Source: Galerina marginata (Eukaryota; Basidiomycota; Agaricomycetes; Agaricales; Galerinaceae). From it: a stretch of 64,000 nucleotides of DNA. This document shows positions 1-12,700 of this stretch, piece by piece (position 1 is the stretch's first letter; each line of letters begins with the position of its first letter). The stretch covers positions 2,480,001 through 2,544,000 of the forward strand of contig JAECYW010000006.1 in NCBI GenBank assembly GCA_023014335.1. Direction: 5' to 3'. The position numbers and the translations under genes were made by a program. The notes below the pieces were generated by a model, which had not been told where the DNA came from, ran no database searches, and saw only the letters and a list, made by a program, of their open reading frames with translations.

Positions 1-3000
1 GTATCTGTAACAACTGGTAAACTGTCCATTGGCTTGTCTTTTGACCATCGGATTGAGTTATCAACACATTTAGGACAATATTCTGCACCTTTCAGCTTTC
101 TATATTGTCTGATCATTATATTCCGCAACTTGCCATTGACTGCAGATGGAAGATTTTCATTATACTTAAGTAATGTAATTTCATCAAGCAATTCAAGTTC
201 ACGGAACTCTTGACGAAGATATCCTGAAGCACCACATTTAATTTTATATGGATCAAAACCTTGAAGAATAATAGTCCCTTCTGCCGATGCACTTCGAGAT
301 ATAGCTGTATAATATGCCATATGACTACGACAGCTATTCAAATTTACAACATTATATTGCCTTGTTTTACCTTGTGATGAATAATCTGTCATTGCAAAGT
401 TTGGAAGAACAGAGACTTGTGAACGATTTATAGTTAAAGGCTGATTTAAACCTTTACAAAGAACCGATTTACTTGTTCGACTCAAAGGAATAACATTTTT
501 GGGTAGACCTTGAAGTCTTATATTCTTAGCTGGTTTATCCAACTTGACAAATAAAGTATCTAGCACCAGTTTATTATCAATGCCTTGTGAAGCTTGCCAA
601 CCAACAACATGACCTTCTTGACCTTTTGTAATACACAATTCAGTTGCATCATTATTGCGGATCATTACAGGCATTCCATAGCAAAGAGATAGTTTTCCTG
701 GTACTCCTTCAGTTAGAGAATGTCGGATATTCCATAATATTGTCTGTAGACGATGTGACAAGGAAATTTGTTTTTTTCTAACTGATTTTATACCTTTTCG
801 TTTCAAGACTCTTAAAACTTCAGGCTGTACACTTTCACCAATTGTATCAACAGAATAGAAATGAGTCAGTTCCTGTCCAGTTTCTTTGGCAAATCTAGCA
901 CATCCAAGTTCATTAATTCGATCCTTTTCTGTGTTTAATCCAACTATAATTGAGACATTGCGGAATAACCGACTGGCTATATTTGGCTGATTTTTTCTAT
1001 TACCAGCAATACGAGTCCGAAGGAAATTAATATCCTCATCTGTGCAAGCAGCATAACGCATGTTCTCCAAGGCCTTGCGGAGCTTTGCATCTTCTGGAGT
1101 TTGTGTTTTCTGTCTCATGTTTTCTCGAAGTATTACAACTGTGGTTACTTGATGCCACAAGGCCTTTCCAACTGCTGTTTTTTGGCCATTTTCAGTCATT
1201 GCTGCATTGACTGTTGTTCCAACACTGCCGCTATATAGTGCAGATCCTAAAACTGGTGCTAGTTGAGCAAAGTCACCAGCAAAAATCATATTTATTCCTC
1301 CAAAAGGGGCTTCTGTGTTATTTCTGATTTTGGCCAACTGTGCACTGATTTTATAAAGGTCAAGACATGATATCATTGAAACCTCATCTATAAATATATA
1401 TTCAACACCATCCAGACGAGCTTTAACTTGAGCAATTGTTGAATGCTCATTTCCATAACGAATATTATCACTTTGTATACCTAATGCTGAATGATATGTT
1501 GACCCATTTAATAAAGCTGCAGCTGAGCCAGTTGGAGCTAAAATCATAATACGATGAGATTCTTTACGCTTTTTAAAAAATGATATTAATGCTTTAATTA
1601 CTTGGGATTTTCCAGTACCACCCATACCTCCAAGATACATCTTTAATGGATCTGTTTTATGAAGGCTTGCATGATTTGCAACAATACGGAATGCTCTTTC
1701 CTGTTCTTTATTTAAACTAAATTTAAGAACTGTACGATCAATAATTTGTTGTTTCTCTTTCCTCTCTGCTTTGAAGTTTTTTGTAATATAAGAGATATCT
1801 GATACTACAACTTTATCAGTATCCTGAGAGTTAATCTGGTCTAACTGATCAGCTAGTCCTGTATTTGATGGTAAGTTTTGCGAACGTTTCTGAAGAACTA
1901 ATTGCTTTGCAGTTTGTACAATAGTATTCCAAGCTGAACTTGTTATTGTTTGATCTGGTTGAAATGTATTAGCACTTAGTTCAGTTTTATCATCAGTTGA
2001 GTTATTCAACCAGCCAGCTGCCTTGACCACATTCTCAATTCGATCCATTTCTTGACTTTTTTCCATATCATTTAGAAGATGATATGTGTCATTCTCATCC
2101 TCTTCAGTCTCTATATTTTTGTCAATATTATCAAAAGTAGAATGATCATTATCAGTAGCCCAGGAAGCAAAAATTTTATTAGGATTTTTGTCTAATTTTG
2201 CAGAGTAGTCATCTCTTGCATCATTACACTCATATCGTAGATTAAAATTGTCCATGAATTTTTTCTGTTGTTGAGTAAATGAATATTCATTAAAAGCATC
2301 ATCCCAAGTTTGGTTTTTATTTTTGAGATCATACCCAGTATGCCATGGCTTAAAAAGTGTTAACATTGTAGTGCAATAATATTCACGATCGCCTTGATCA
2401 CGGCGGGGAAGTGATCCACCAATAAATAATGGAACAATTAGCGGATTATCTGGCTTATAAACTATCTGATGAGTATTAAACTGTGGGTGTTCAGGAAGAA
2501 AATTTGATTTATCAGGAATAGGATTATCATTGGTCAGTTCATTGTTTTCATTAATATTTAGCTCATCAGAAGATAGAGACTCATCGTTTCCCCCGCCAAC
2601 TTGTCCTAGTAAATCCAATTCATCCAGGTCATCATTATCATCATCAGAATACTTATTTAGATCAAGTCGGTCTTGTAAATCATCAAATTTTAGTTGTGCT
2701 TTTCTTGAACGTTTTACCTTTTCTGCACACCGAATCCATTCATACAATGAAACATTTCTATAAATATCTGGCCTGAAAGTATAATCCTGAACTTTAGATA
2801 AACCAATATAACGTCCAAGATTTTTATTTAAAACAACTTTTTCTGGCAGATTTTCAGCTTCATCAGTTTTCCATACACTTTGCACTTCACGAACATATGG
2901 TCTCCAATAAAACTGTTTGAATATATGCTGAGTGTAATGGTCTGGATTTCCAAGAAGATACAAGGATGCCATTGGACTTCCAATTTCTAGCTTGGATGTT

Positions 3001-6000
3001 AATGCATTAACCATTTTAGTCATCAAAGATCTTGCAACTTCTTGTCGATTAGTTGAGCCTCCAATCATTTCAGAATTTCGAGAAAAAACTTGCTTCACAG
3101 TATCAAATATTGAATATGTTGTCAAGCCAGGCTTTGTAACATAGTCTGTTACATATGCAACAATAGCTTTAATAGCTGTTCCTGATAATAAACTTGTTAC
3201 ATCTGTGTTGCATCTCATCAAATATGAGAGAGAAGGTGTAAATGTATTCATCCATGGTTCTCCTTTTTTAATCCGAAGAGCTCCAGTCAATGGCTCAACC
3301 ATTGTTTTTTCTATAACTTCACGAGGAAAACGAGCTTTACATTCACCTTTGCTATTTAAGCAGCCCTTTCGAAGAGATCTGCCATCTTTTGTTTCAGTAG
3401 TTGCACGACAACTGTGATAATTTGAACGAGACAAAATATCATTGGTAGTGTGTTTAAAATAATCCCACCAAGTATTTATATTTTTACAATTTGAGCATGT
3501 AGGTCCTTGACAGGCAGTGCATAAGGGTGGAGGCATTTGAGGCATTGTTTTAGTTGGATCACAGTAGTCTGCATTTTTTTCTTTTGCTTTAACTAAAGCC
3601 TGTACTTCAGCCAAAGTACTATCAACTGGTTCACCCATATGAACGGCTTCAAGATACTCAACCATTTTTCTTTGAAAGTCAGAAGATTTATCCATAATAC
3701 GATCCCGAATTTCTTGAGGTGAAAGAGAACCTTTAATCCATAATAGTAGATGAAGATGTAAAGTCAATCTTCCTTGTTGTTCCACAGTGCCATAATAGCC
3801 TTCAGTTGTACCGTATAGACCTGGATGTTTTGTGTCAACACCAAGAACATGCTTTATAAAATTTGTACACATGAAATGAAAGAATCGGGCAGCTGCAACA
3901 GGATTGCTTGCAACAAGTCGGTAAGCCTCATCTGGTAAGTGAAGATCAGGTTTAAATTCAATATTTTTATCTGCAAAATATAAGCAGATTGGATGTTTGT
4001 TGTCTGCGGGTGATAATGTGATAAACCATGATGGAGCACCAATATAAGAAATCAATGACCAAATTTCATTACGCATGTGTTTTTTTGCTGACAACGACCC
4101 TTTAACATGACCACCAATTGCATCCAAATCACTAATAAGCTGGTAACAGTCTTTTTCAGCATCACTTTCGGGCTTGACTCGCTCGCCAGATGAAAGACGT
4201 TTGCTAAGGTCAGATAATACTGTAAGGTCAATATTCAGTAAACGTTTAGTAACTTCCTCAAAATAGGACTTTTCAGCAGTAAGAAAACTTCCAGTCGCAC
4301 TTTGCTGAATTTGTTCATAATTGAAGGCAATTAATGGAAAATTTGGATCTGTCTGGAAACGTTTGTCATGATACATTAAAAAGTGACGTTTTTGTGTAAT
4401 TGATGAGTGTTTTCCATGCATTAAATCTTGACCAATTCCACCATATCCATATGGAAACAGCCACGGCATCATTGAAGGAAATAATTGAGGATTTTTAAAT
4501 ATTGATAATGGGTCATTTGAATGTCCAATAAATAGAATTTTTCCATCACTTGTTAGATGTTCTAATGCTCTGGCTTTAATTGCTTCTATTGACAAGGTTG
4601 AAAATTCTTCACCAGTTAAACCTTGTACAGTAAAGGAACACAGTCCTGATTCAACACCATCTTCATCTTCATTATCATGAACACTTGTAGCTTCTTTGTC
4701 TTTATTGATAATTGATTCACGATAGTCAATTACAACTGGGCAATCAGACTCAGGATACTGTTTAAGGTTTTCATCAGAAATGTCAATATTGGCATAATCA
4801 ATATGATTGAGTTTTAACCAGTTTAGTGCTTTTGCAACATAGTTCCGACGTACAAGTAATGGTGTGCGCTGAATATCTTCTTTTGTTGGCCGGCATGGCC
4901 CTGTAAAAATAAAAGCCAGTACTTCATCAACTTCTTCAAGTGGAGGGGGCAAAACATTATATATCTTTGGAATAGGATTCTGAAAGGTAATTGCATTTGC
5001 TCGCATCTTATATCGTCCTGAGGCAACTTTAACAATACAGCGATTATGACGAACCTTAGAAATTAGAAGCTTTTCAACATAAGTCAAGTTTGATAAAACA
5101 TCAGGAACTTCACCAATCCAGAAACCATTAGCTAATGCTTCTGGTGGTACTTTTTTTTTTTTTAAATAGGAAAGACAGTTCCGACATAATTTAGAACACT
5201 TCAGATCAATTATTGGACCTTGAATATCAACAATAGGATCGTTTGCTGTTGTGCGTTCTTGTCTACTCACTCCAGTCTTACATAATACTTTAAAGTCTAC
5301 TTGGGAATCGTCTTTAGAAATAAGATGTTTTAGTGGTTTTAATTGACCGCACACTGTACAACCAGCTTCCATAAGATTCTTGGGATCAGATGCTGCAGTA
5401 AATTCTTTGACAATAGTATGAATAAGGCGTTTGGTTAGTGGACGAGGAGGAAATACACAATTTGTAGATTTTTTCATCATACTGGCTTGGTTTTTTTTTC
5501 GGCGTTCAGTGTCTTTTTTTTGTCTAATTTTTTTCTGAGATGGTCCTAAAAATTTATAGTACTTGTTATTTGCTTTGCGTCTTACTACAGTTTTTCTGGA
5601 TTGATGAGCTCTTGGTTTTATGACTTTTTGTTCAAAAATTGTACAATATGAAGCACAATTAGATGTGCATATATGTGAAGATAGAACTTCAATTAAAGCT
5701 GACAAGGAATGCCGGCTAACACATTCAATTCCATGGAGTTTTGCAATTATTTTTGCTTGATTAATAGTAAGGATGTCTTTTAGCATTTCAAAAGGGATTC
5801 GACAAACATACATATCTTTATTATCAACAAAGGAAATGGCCTCCTCATATGATACGTGTTTAATATATTGCATATTTGTATTCAAATCTATTGGCCAATT
5901 TATATGCTGATCCAGTAAGTAAGATTTAATATCCAAAAATGACAAATGTTTTATTTCACCACCACCAACCAAATGATTATAATTGATTCTTGGTATGTTT

Positions 6001-6612
6001 ATGGTAAAATCATACCAGGTTGGAAGTATATTGATTGAATTTGAAAGTATTAAATGGTCTGGTAACCGGCCATTAATATAATTTGACACACGATGTTCAC
6101 TACAATACCAAAAAGTAATTGATAACAATGAATCATCAAAATAATTGAAACCCTCTTCAACAATAAACTGGGACATAATTGATGTTTTAAACAGCTCAGG
6201 ACAGTTTATATGACCAAGAGGAATATTGGTATAAAGATTACGAAGTCTGTTATGATAATCGTGAGCTCGCATTTGATTTTGCATAAATTGTAACTGTAGA
6301 ATATCAACCTGTATAGGAACAGTATGAGAAGTAATATAAACTTGACAAGCAATCAGATAAAAATCAAGCCATATTTTAGTCTGCCCATTAAAATTGCTAG
6401 TTGATACTCTGATGTTTGATATTTGAATATAGTTTGTCAATATAATTGGCTTTGAACTCTTGTAAGCTGACAACAGAGGATTTAAAATAATATTGTTTAA
6501 CATTTTATAATTAAATATGCTGGTATTCAAATCATTTATCACTTTAAACTCAATAGCAAACTGAATCGGGCTGTTTTCAGCCTCTAACTCTGATGATATT
6601 AACTTGGCTAGC
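1..6612 (-). CDS. Helitron Rep/Pif1-helicase protein, C-terminus beyond the window
   Basis: A single open frame without stops on the minus strand wherever I translated it, running off the left edge. In order it holds a lysine/arginine-rich N-terminal part, a DUF6570-like segment, the Helitron_like_N Rep nuclease with the HUH motif LHLHLLLW (about 3737-3766), a two-tyrosine motif AYVTDYVTK (about 3137-3163), then a Pif1-type helicase with Walker A GGMGGTGKS (about 1612-1641), Walker B FIDEVSM and the LRENMRQ motif. Rep nicks and joins element ends and the helicase unwinds DNA during rolling-circle-like transposition in the nucleus. It is a homologue, not a copy, of the 2,698-residue protein in the large element: the same domain order with many substitutions. 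The first ATG I use reads MLAKLISS at 6612, but duplicated exons upstream suggest the true start is further 5'. The frame looks intact, so the protein may be functional; the missing C-terminus prevents certainty. Confidence 0.88.
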
Positions 6613-7110
6613 ATAGTAGTTGAGTACTTGTAGCATAACGATAATGATGATAATTGAGAGACTGTATTTATAGATAAGAATATTGCCTATACTGCCAAGA
6701 TAAATGGTACGTACCAGAAGAATGTATGTCTTGTTGATTGAAATCATTCAAGTTCTTTTCAGCTTCTGATAAGTGCAATGTTGAACTTGAGTGATTGCAG
6801 TCTAAACATAAAGAGAGTGATTGATGACCTTTATTTAGATTTAAATGCACCATATATACCACAACATTCAAGTTGTACATACCAAAAGTATATATCTTTT
6901 GTTGATCAGGATGAATTGAGTTATTTTCAGCCTTTAATAGAGACAAGGTAGTAATTGAGTAGTTCCGGTAAGTAGAAGAAGGTGTTTGATAATCTGTATT
7001 CGGCTATAAGAGTGCTGTATATAATATCAAGTTCAAAAGATACGCACCAGAGTATATGTCTTGTTGATACACGTTCTTCAGTGAAACATTACTCCGAGAG
7101 TAGCCATGAG
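6613..7110 (-). other. duplicated small exons upstream of the Rep/helicase gene
   Basis: On the minus strand three short coding-like blocks end alike, at about 7048, 6883 and 6715, with peptides close to QQDIYSG, QQKIYTFG and QQDIHSSG, each followed directly by a splice donor (GTGCGT, GTATGT, GTACGT). The block at 6715-6801 is bounded by a good acceptor (TTTATGTTTAG) and is 87 nt, so it can be included or skipped in frame. The segment SEAEKN/KAENNS also recurs at the start of the main frame as LEAENS. I read this as tandem duplication of one exon-intron unit at the 5' end of the Rep gene. The exact transcript cannot be fixed without RNA. Confidence 0.5.
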
Positions 7111-7162
7111 ACAAGGATGTGATCAGAACTATTGCTGCAATTGTGTAAGAGAGTATGAGCAT

Positions 7163-7170
7163 CTTTTATA
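7163..7170 (-). promoter_or_regulatory. TATA box for the left Rep/helicase transcript
   Basis: TATAAAAG on the minus strand, about 55-60 nt before the first candidate ATG (near 7106) and upstream of the duplicated exons. It is the only strong TATA match there. Confidence 0.5.
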
Positions 7171-7329
7171 CGGATTGTGATATAAAAGAGTGAAAGTAGA
7201 AGCACAAGTTGAAAATGAACCATTCGTGACGTGTTTGTTGATTCTGGTACATAATAAAAACAAACAGTCAGAGTCACATGATTGATAAACATATTGCTTC
7301 CTTGATTTGAAGCCAACGGTCACACATCA

Positions 7330-7836
7330 GTGATTGTCACATGTATACAAATTCACACTAATAAAGTACATAATGTTTGGAAGTTTGATTTTAAGACCAC
7401 AAGAAGACTGAACCAAGACCGTACCAGGACCGGAAAAGACCAAGCAGTGCTACTGAGTCTTCTAATTTTTGTCCCAAATAAATTATGTATTATTTGGTCC
7501 AGGACTGGTCCAAGAAAACGGTGGTCTTTAGCAGTCTTAGAAAACTATTAATAGACTAGTTTTGGTCTTGATCTAGGCTCCAGACGGATCAAAGACTGAG
7601 CAGGACTGGACTTTCAATTACTCAAAGGGCATAGATAGTTGGTGTGTATATAGAATTTTAAAGAGTAAATTCAGATTAAATTTAATTCAGCACTACTGTC
7701 TTTTATTAGTTTCACTGATTTAAAGCATATCTACTGTAAGACAGAACATCAGAAAACTCAAGGATTTGACGTATTAATAGACTCAAAATTTAATTGATTG
7801 GTACAGGTAGCAGACATTTAATATGTAACAACTTGT
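7330..7836. other. intergenic, repeated GGTCTT/CCAAGACC words
   Basis: No gene seen. The stretch is rich in short direct and inverted copies of GGTCTT, GACTGG and CCAAGAC, and has a small hairpin around AAAACTA...TAGTTTT near 7541-7563. It might be a degraded repeat. No Helitron terminus matching those elsewhere in the window was found here. Confidence 0.35.
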
Positions 7837-10353
7837 TTACTTTTTCAAGTTTAGAATTTCTGCAATATAATCATATGAATGCTTATGTAGATTATCCATT
7901 GCGTCGCGATGATTTTTTACACTTCGTTTACTTGCAGTCCAAGTCTTTCTTCGGAATGGCACAGGGTTGGTTTTGATGTTATTATGTCTGTGTTGGAAAA
8001 GATCCTCAGCAATAGCTGTCCACCGGCAATGGTTATCACCAGCTTTGTGCTGGACATTCTCAGGAGGATACCAAGACATGATCATGTCATGTTGACCTGG
8101 ATCTAATAATGATTGTTAGATAAAATAATTGAAAGTATAAGTTCAAAGATATACCTTTAACAATGTATTCACCTAGTACTGTTTTCCCCTCATCTTCAGG
8201 CAAGACATCATCAACGTATTCCTCTTCAGGACAGTTTGGCACACGAAAGTAGAGGGAATTTACTGTATAATATAGTGGCCCAGCTAAGACTGTCTCAAAA
8301 CTAATATTGTCTAGTGCAATTCGCCAAAGATAGCCTCCCTCCATTAAAGCTGCACGACCACGAGGATTATGGGCTAAAACAGCATGTGCTCTTTGAATAC
8401 TCGACTGGTAGTCTTCATATTCAAATTTTCTTTTGCTTTCAGTGGTAGGCACCGCTGGAGGAGTATACCGATCCTCTTTGTACTCCAGAGTTGATTTCAG
8501 TCGAAATGTTCGGAAAAGCATACCATTTCCCAAAAGAAAAAGTGCGATGTCCTGTTCATTCATATTTGGATCAAGTCGGCATATTATCATTGCATGATAA
8601 GCAGAATAAACAGTTAAATTCCATTTAACCGTTGCTTTGTCTTTGAAATCAAACATAAAAAATGTCTGATAGTCTGAAGTATCAGGAATAGGAATATGCA
8701 TAACCCGGAGATATTTGAGTCTTGGATGGACAATTAAACCTTGAGTCACAGACGTTCCTAAGTCCCACTCTTCTTTGTGTACATTATCTTCAGCTAAGCG
8801 GAAAACAAAATCGACAGCTTCTTTGATCTCCTGTTCCTTGAATACACCGTCTGAAATTATTTTGATTGGGATACCCAGGATACGAAGAAATTTTTTAATT
8901 TTTTTTTCATCAGAAACAGGAAGTTCCCTATATTCTCGCTTTGGTTGTGTATATCCAAAATACAACTTCAAAGTATTTATGATTTCATCGATGCTGCCTT
9001 CATATCTTTGAAAATAATATCCAGAGTTGTGTAGTTCAGTAGGAACTTCAATTTTTTCAGCAATAGGCATTGGATCAATATCTTCATTTAGCTCATAGAA
9101 ACAGGTGCCGTTATCTAAGTCATCCGGTGTAGAGATATCATCCTCGAAGAACTCATCAAAGTAGTCCCATTCATTGGTGAAAGAATCATAATACGAATTA
9201 TTATATCGGCCATGTTGTCGTATCATTTCTCGTTGATTGACTGGAACAACTTGACAAACAATGCGATTATTATAATCACGTTCCCAAACAAAAACCTTGG
9301 CTGTTGAGGGAGGATTATCGATACGATGTTTTCTGCATTGCTTCTCAAAGTCATTCTCAAACAAACTCTGGTGAGCATTTCGGAGATTGCGAGTAGCAAA
9401 GAATTGCTCCCAAGGCTTTTCTGCATCATGTGGAACAAGTTGAGGATAAGGAATTTCAAAAACAGTTGTCGACTCTTGATTGTGATCAATTTGCGGTCCA
9501 TAGTGTTGAATATGTTCAATTTTCATCTGTTCTGGACCCCATGGATACCATACCTCAATATTGTTCAATATGAACCAGTGTGGTGAGGGCTGATAAAGAC
9601 CATCATTTGGTAATTTGATAAAGATGCCTGCTCGTGGTACAGCCTTTGAGAATATTGATGATGTATAGAGAACATCAAGCCAATGAAGATTAAAGCCTTC
9701 TTGCTTCAAGTATGAATACCAATCAAGTTTTGCCCGTAAAGCATATTGTTCAGATCCGAGCTCATCACTATTTGCTGATGCAATTATGTAAAACAAGTAG
9801 CCTAGCCAGATTTGAAACCAGTCTCTTGATCGGTACATAGCTTTTGTACACGTTGAATGATATTTGAATGCTCGCAAATATCCAGCAGCACGAGGAGCAC
9901 GCGGCATAAGAGATGGTGCAGTATAGTAACCCTTGAGAGCTATAACAGTCGCATACAGATCACTTTCAAGCTGTGACCATTGAACTGCAATATCATACGG
10001 CATAAAATAGCCTTTTGACTCATCAAAATCGCAACGCGGTATATAGCGGAGCATTTTTGACAATTCATCATCAAAATCATACTTCAGAGGTACAAATGAT
10101 TGCCAGCCCCAAGCAAGATTCCACCACTGTGGATTCTGAAAGACTGATAGCGGTGAATCATTTTGAATCAGATTGTTGCTGTTTGGGTTAGATATAGGCA
10201 TCTGGGGTTGCCGAGAGGAATTTGGTGAAAAGTACCAATTGCCATCAATTAGGCAAAAACCAGCCTTGAGATGTCTGTGGTTTGAATTTTAAACGTCAGC
10301 TTGAAATTGATTAAAAGCATGAAAACTTACTCGGTTGACATTGGAGATGCCAT
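7837..10353 (-). CDS. hypothetical protein of 802 residues, three exons
   Basis: Exons 10331-10353, 8155-10274 and 7837-8102 join with phase-compatible introns (donor GTAAGT, acceptor ACCACAG; donor GTATAT, acceptor CATTATTAG) to give 2,409 nt. The start MASPMSTE is the first ATG and its short exon keeps the frame; without splicing the frame would begin at an internal Met at 10201. The product is soluble-looking, tryptophan- and tyrosine-rich in its first third (near QNPQWWNLAWGW), with an acidic centre and a C-terminal segment NPRGRAALMEGGYLWRIA. No signal peptide, membrane span or catalytic motif is evident and I do not recognise the family beyond its similarity in style to fungal accessory genes found near transposons. 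It lies in the same orientation as the Rep gene downstream. Confidence 0.72.
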
Positions 10354-11000
10354 TTTAATTTTTAAGCTGCTTCAGAAACTCAACCACCTCAATTCTCTGC
10401 CAAATGGATCGATTCCAATCACCAGAGAACCAAAGCAGTAAGCAATGAAAGCAGTGTTCAATAAATCCAGCAGCACCTAACCAGGTTATCTGCCAACTGG
10501 ATCGATTCCAATCACCAGAAACCAGGCAGTCAGCTAAGAGATGACAAGATGCCTCAAATCTTTGAGATCAGAACTGATTAGTCTACAATTGCAGGGCAGG
10601 AAGAGGAGGCAGTCTCACTATTGCAAAGAGCAAAGCAATAAAACACTGAAGGAAGCCTGAATATTGTTGCTAACCAGTAAGTGAGTCACAATGTTTAGCA
10701 AGTAGTGGCAGACAATGACCTACAAGAGTTGAAGTTGAATGAAACAAGAGGGCTAGTGAGAAGGATAATGGAGGTTGAGACCAAGAGTGTGATGTGGCAG
10801 ATTAGAAATGGCCCCACATGATTGCTTAGCTAATATTATTCATGTGTCCCAGAGAGTCTCTGAGCTGGAAAGCATTTCATCGGTAACTTCTTATATCAAC
10901 TGAATGATTGAAAAGTATATAATTTACATTCAGAGTCTACATAATGAAGCAGGTGCAAAGCTAAATAAATAAGCAGGGTAATAGTAATCAGGCGGTTAGC
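10354..11000. other. upstream region of the 802-residue gene, with a direct repeat
   Basis: No coding region seen. A direct repeat containing TGGATCGATTCCAATCACCA occurs near 10400-10425 and again near 10495-10520. It may be promoter sequence or a small duplicated repeat. No clear TATA box. Confidence 0.4.
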
Positions 11001-12553
11001 GGTGCGGAGCAAGCAAACATTACCAATGACAGCAACATTCAATGCTCGATGATGCTGACGGCGCAGGTTGGATGGAGGATGCGGCTACAGGGCAGAGGGA
11101 AGCGACGGTTGGCAAGCCTCGCACAAGAGAGATAGCGGGGTTCGGTGAGGAGCAAGGAGGACCATCGTGGCGACTTTTGATCGTCACCGAAGAGGGGCCG
11201 TAGGTTGCGGGGTCGAGCGTTCAGGATTTGAGTCTTGGACACAGCAAGGTGACACCTCCACGATGGCGTCGTCGGCGGCGGCGACGGACAACCGTGGGCC
11301 AGGTGAGAAGGAAATTGTCGTGGCCGCGATGCCTGACGCTCAAAGGGGCGGATGGCGGGTGAGAAAGGCGGCCATGGCGAGAGGCGGGTTGAATGGACAG
11401 ATAACCTTGTCTTCGTGACGATTTCCAGGTGTTGCTGATACGAATGGTGGGCGAGAGAGCTGGATGCGGATGCGGGGCAATGTCAACATTGCCATCGCCG
11501 AACGAACATCGTGCTCGTGGTGATGTTCGAGTTTCGAATGGGCGGCTGGCGAGGTGCCGGTGATGATGTTGTCGACGAGGATTGATTGACGGGACAGTGA
11601 ACGCGAGATGAGAAGCATGGAGAACGTCGCCACGAGAACGTTGCCTCGAGGGCGACGTTCAGACCTGAAAAGAAGCGGATAGCGGGGCGAGATGGGCGTA
11701 CGCGGCGATGGTGTAGACACTTCTCGAGTGGACGAGAAACCTCGGGGTCGTGGCGACGTCCCGGTGTTGTTCATGCGAGTGGTGGACGGGGGCGGAGAGC
11801 TGATGCGGATGCAGCGCGAAGCGGACATCGCCAACAGCCAGCGAAGACCGTACTCGTGGTGATCGGGTTTTGTTTGGGCGGCAGGCGGGGTGAGAAGGGC
11901 GGGTGTAGATGATGTCGATGAAAAAAGCCAGGCGTTGTTCGACGAGCCCGTTGTTCGACGAGCCTTGAATGAGAACGTCGCCAGGAGGGCGACTTTCAGA
12001 CACCGGTGAAGCTGTAAGATGGCGTCCTACGGGTGTGCTGACCAGCAGAACGGACGTCGCAAGCGTGGCGACGACATTCGGCTCGAGATATGGGCGCCAC
12101 GGGGCGGGCGGCGTGGACAGTGCACGCTAGTCGTCGCGGGAAGCAGGGGCTTTCGAGTCCGAGTCAGAAACGGCTGGGGTGGAAATGAAGGCCCACGCAC
12201 GGCGATGTAACGCGAGATGGGCGCGGCCCAGACCAAGTCCAAGGCAACGGAGTCACCTGGAGTTGTCACTCTGTCAGCACAGGTAAGAAAGACCGTATTA
12301 GGGATACTCACCTCACGGGTCTCCCTCTCGAGGGTCTCCCCTCGCTTTACTTCACACCGCGGGTCTCTAATTCGAGGGAGGAAACAAGAGGAAGGGAAGG
12401 GAACCGCGGGGGAACCGCATGGAATGAGATGGAACGTTGAAAGCGACCACGTCATCCGGGTGACAAATGTTTCGGATGCCGGGACGCCGAGATGCGCACG
12501 GACTGCGCACAGCCTCGCACGCTCGATCATGATCGAGTGCCTCGAGGACTTCT

Positions 12554-12620
12554 CTATGACGCACGCCGAGGTCAAAAACGACTATACCCTAGTCGTTTTT
12601 GACCTCGGCGTGCGTCATAG
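12554..12620. repeat. perfect 31-bp inverted repeat with 5-nt loop
   Basis: Left arm 12554-12584 begins CTATGACGCACGCC and is exactly complementary to 12590-12620; the loop is TACCC. This is far too long for chance and marks either a foldback element or a strong hairpin inside the GC-rich island. Confidence 0.9.
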
Positions 12621-12672
12621 CACTCGCATTGTTCAGCCGCACCCGCCGGCTCTGTTATTCGTGTCCGGTTCA

Positions 12673-12700
12673 GGGCAGACCGGCATTTGCCGGTCTGCCC
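12673..12700. repeat. perfect 13-bp hairpin
   Basis: GGGCAGACCGGCA, two-base loop, then its exact reverse complement. It lies 52 bp after the 31-bp inverted repeat, so the two form a pair of adjacent hairpins. Confidence 0.85.
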
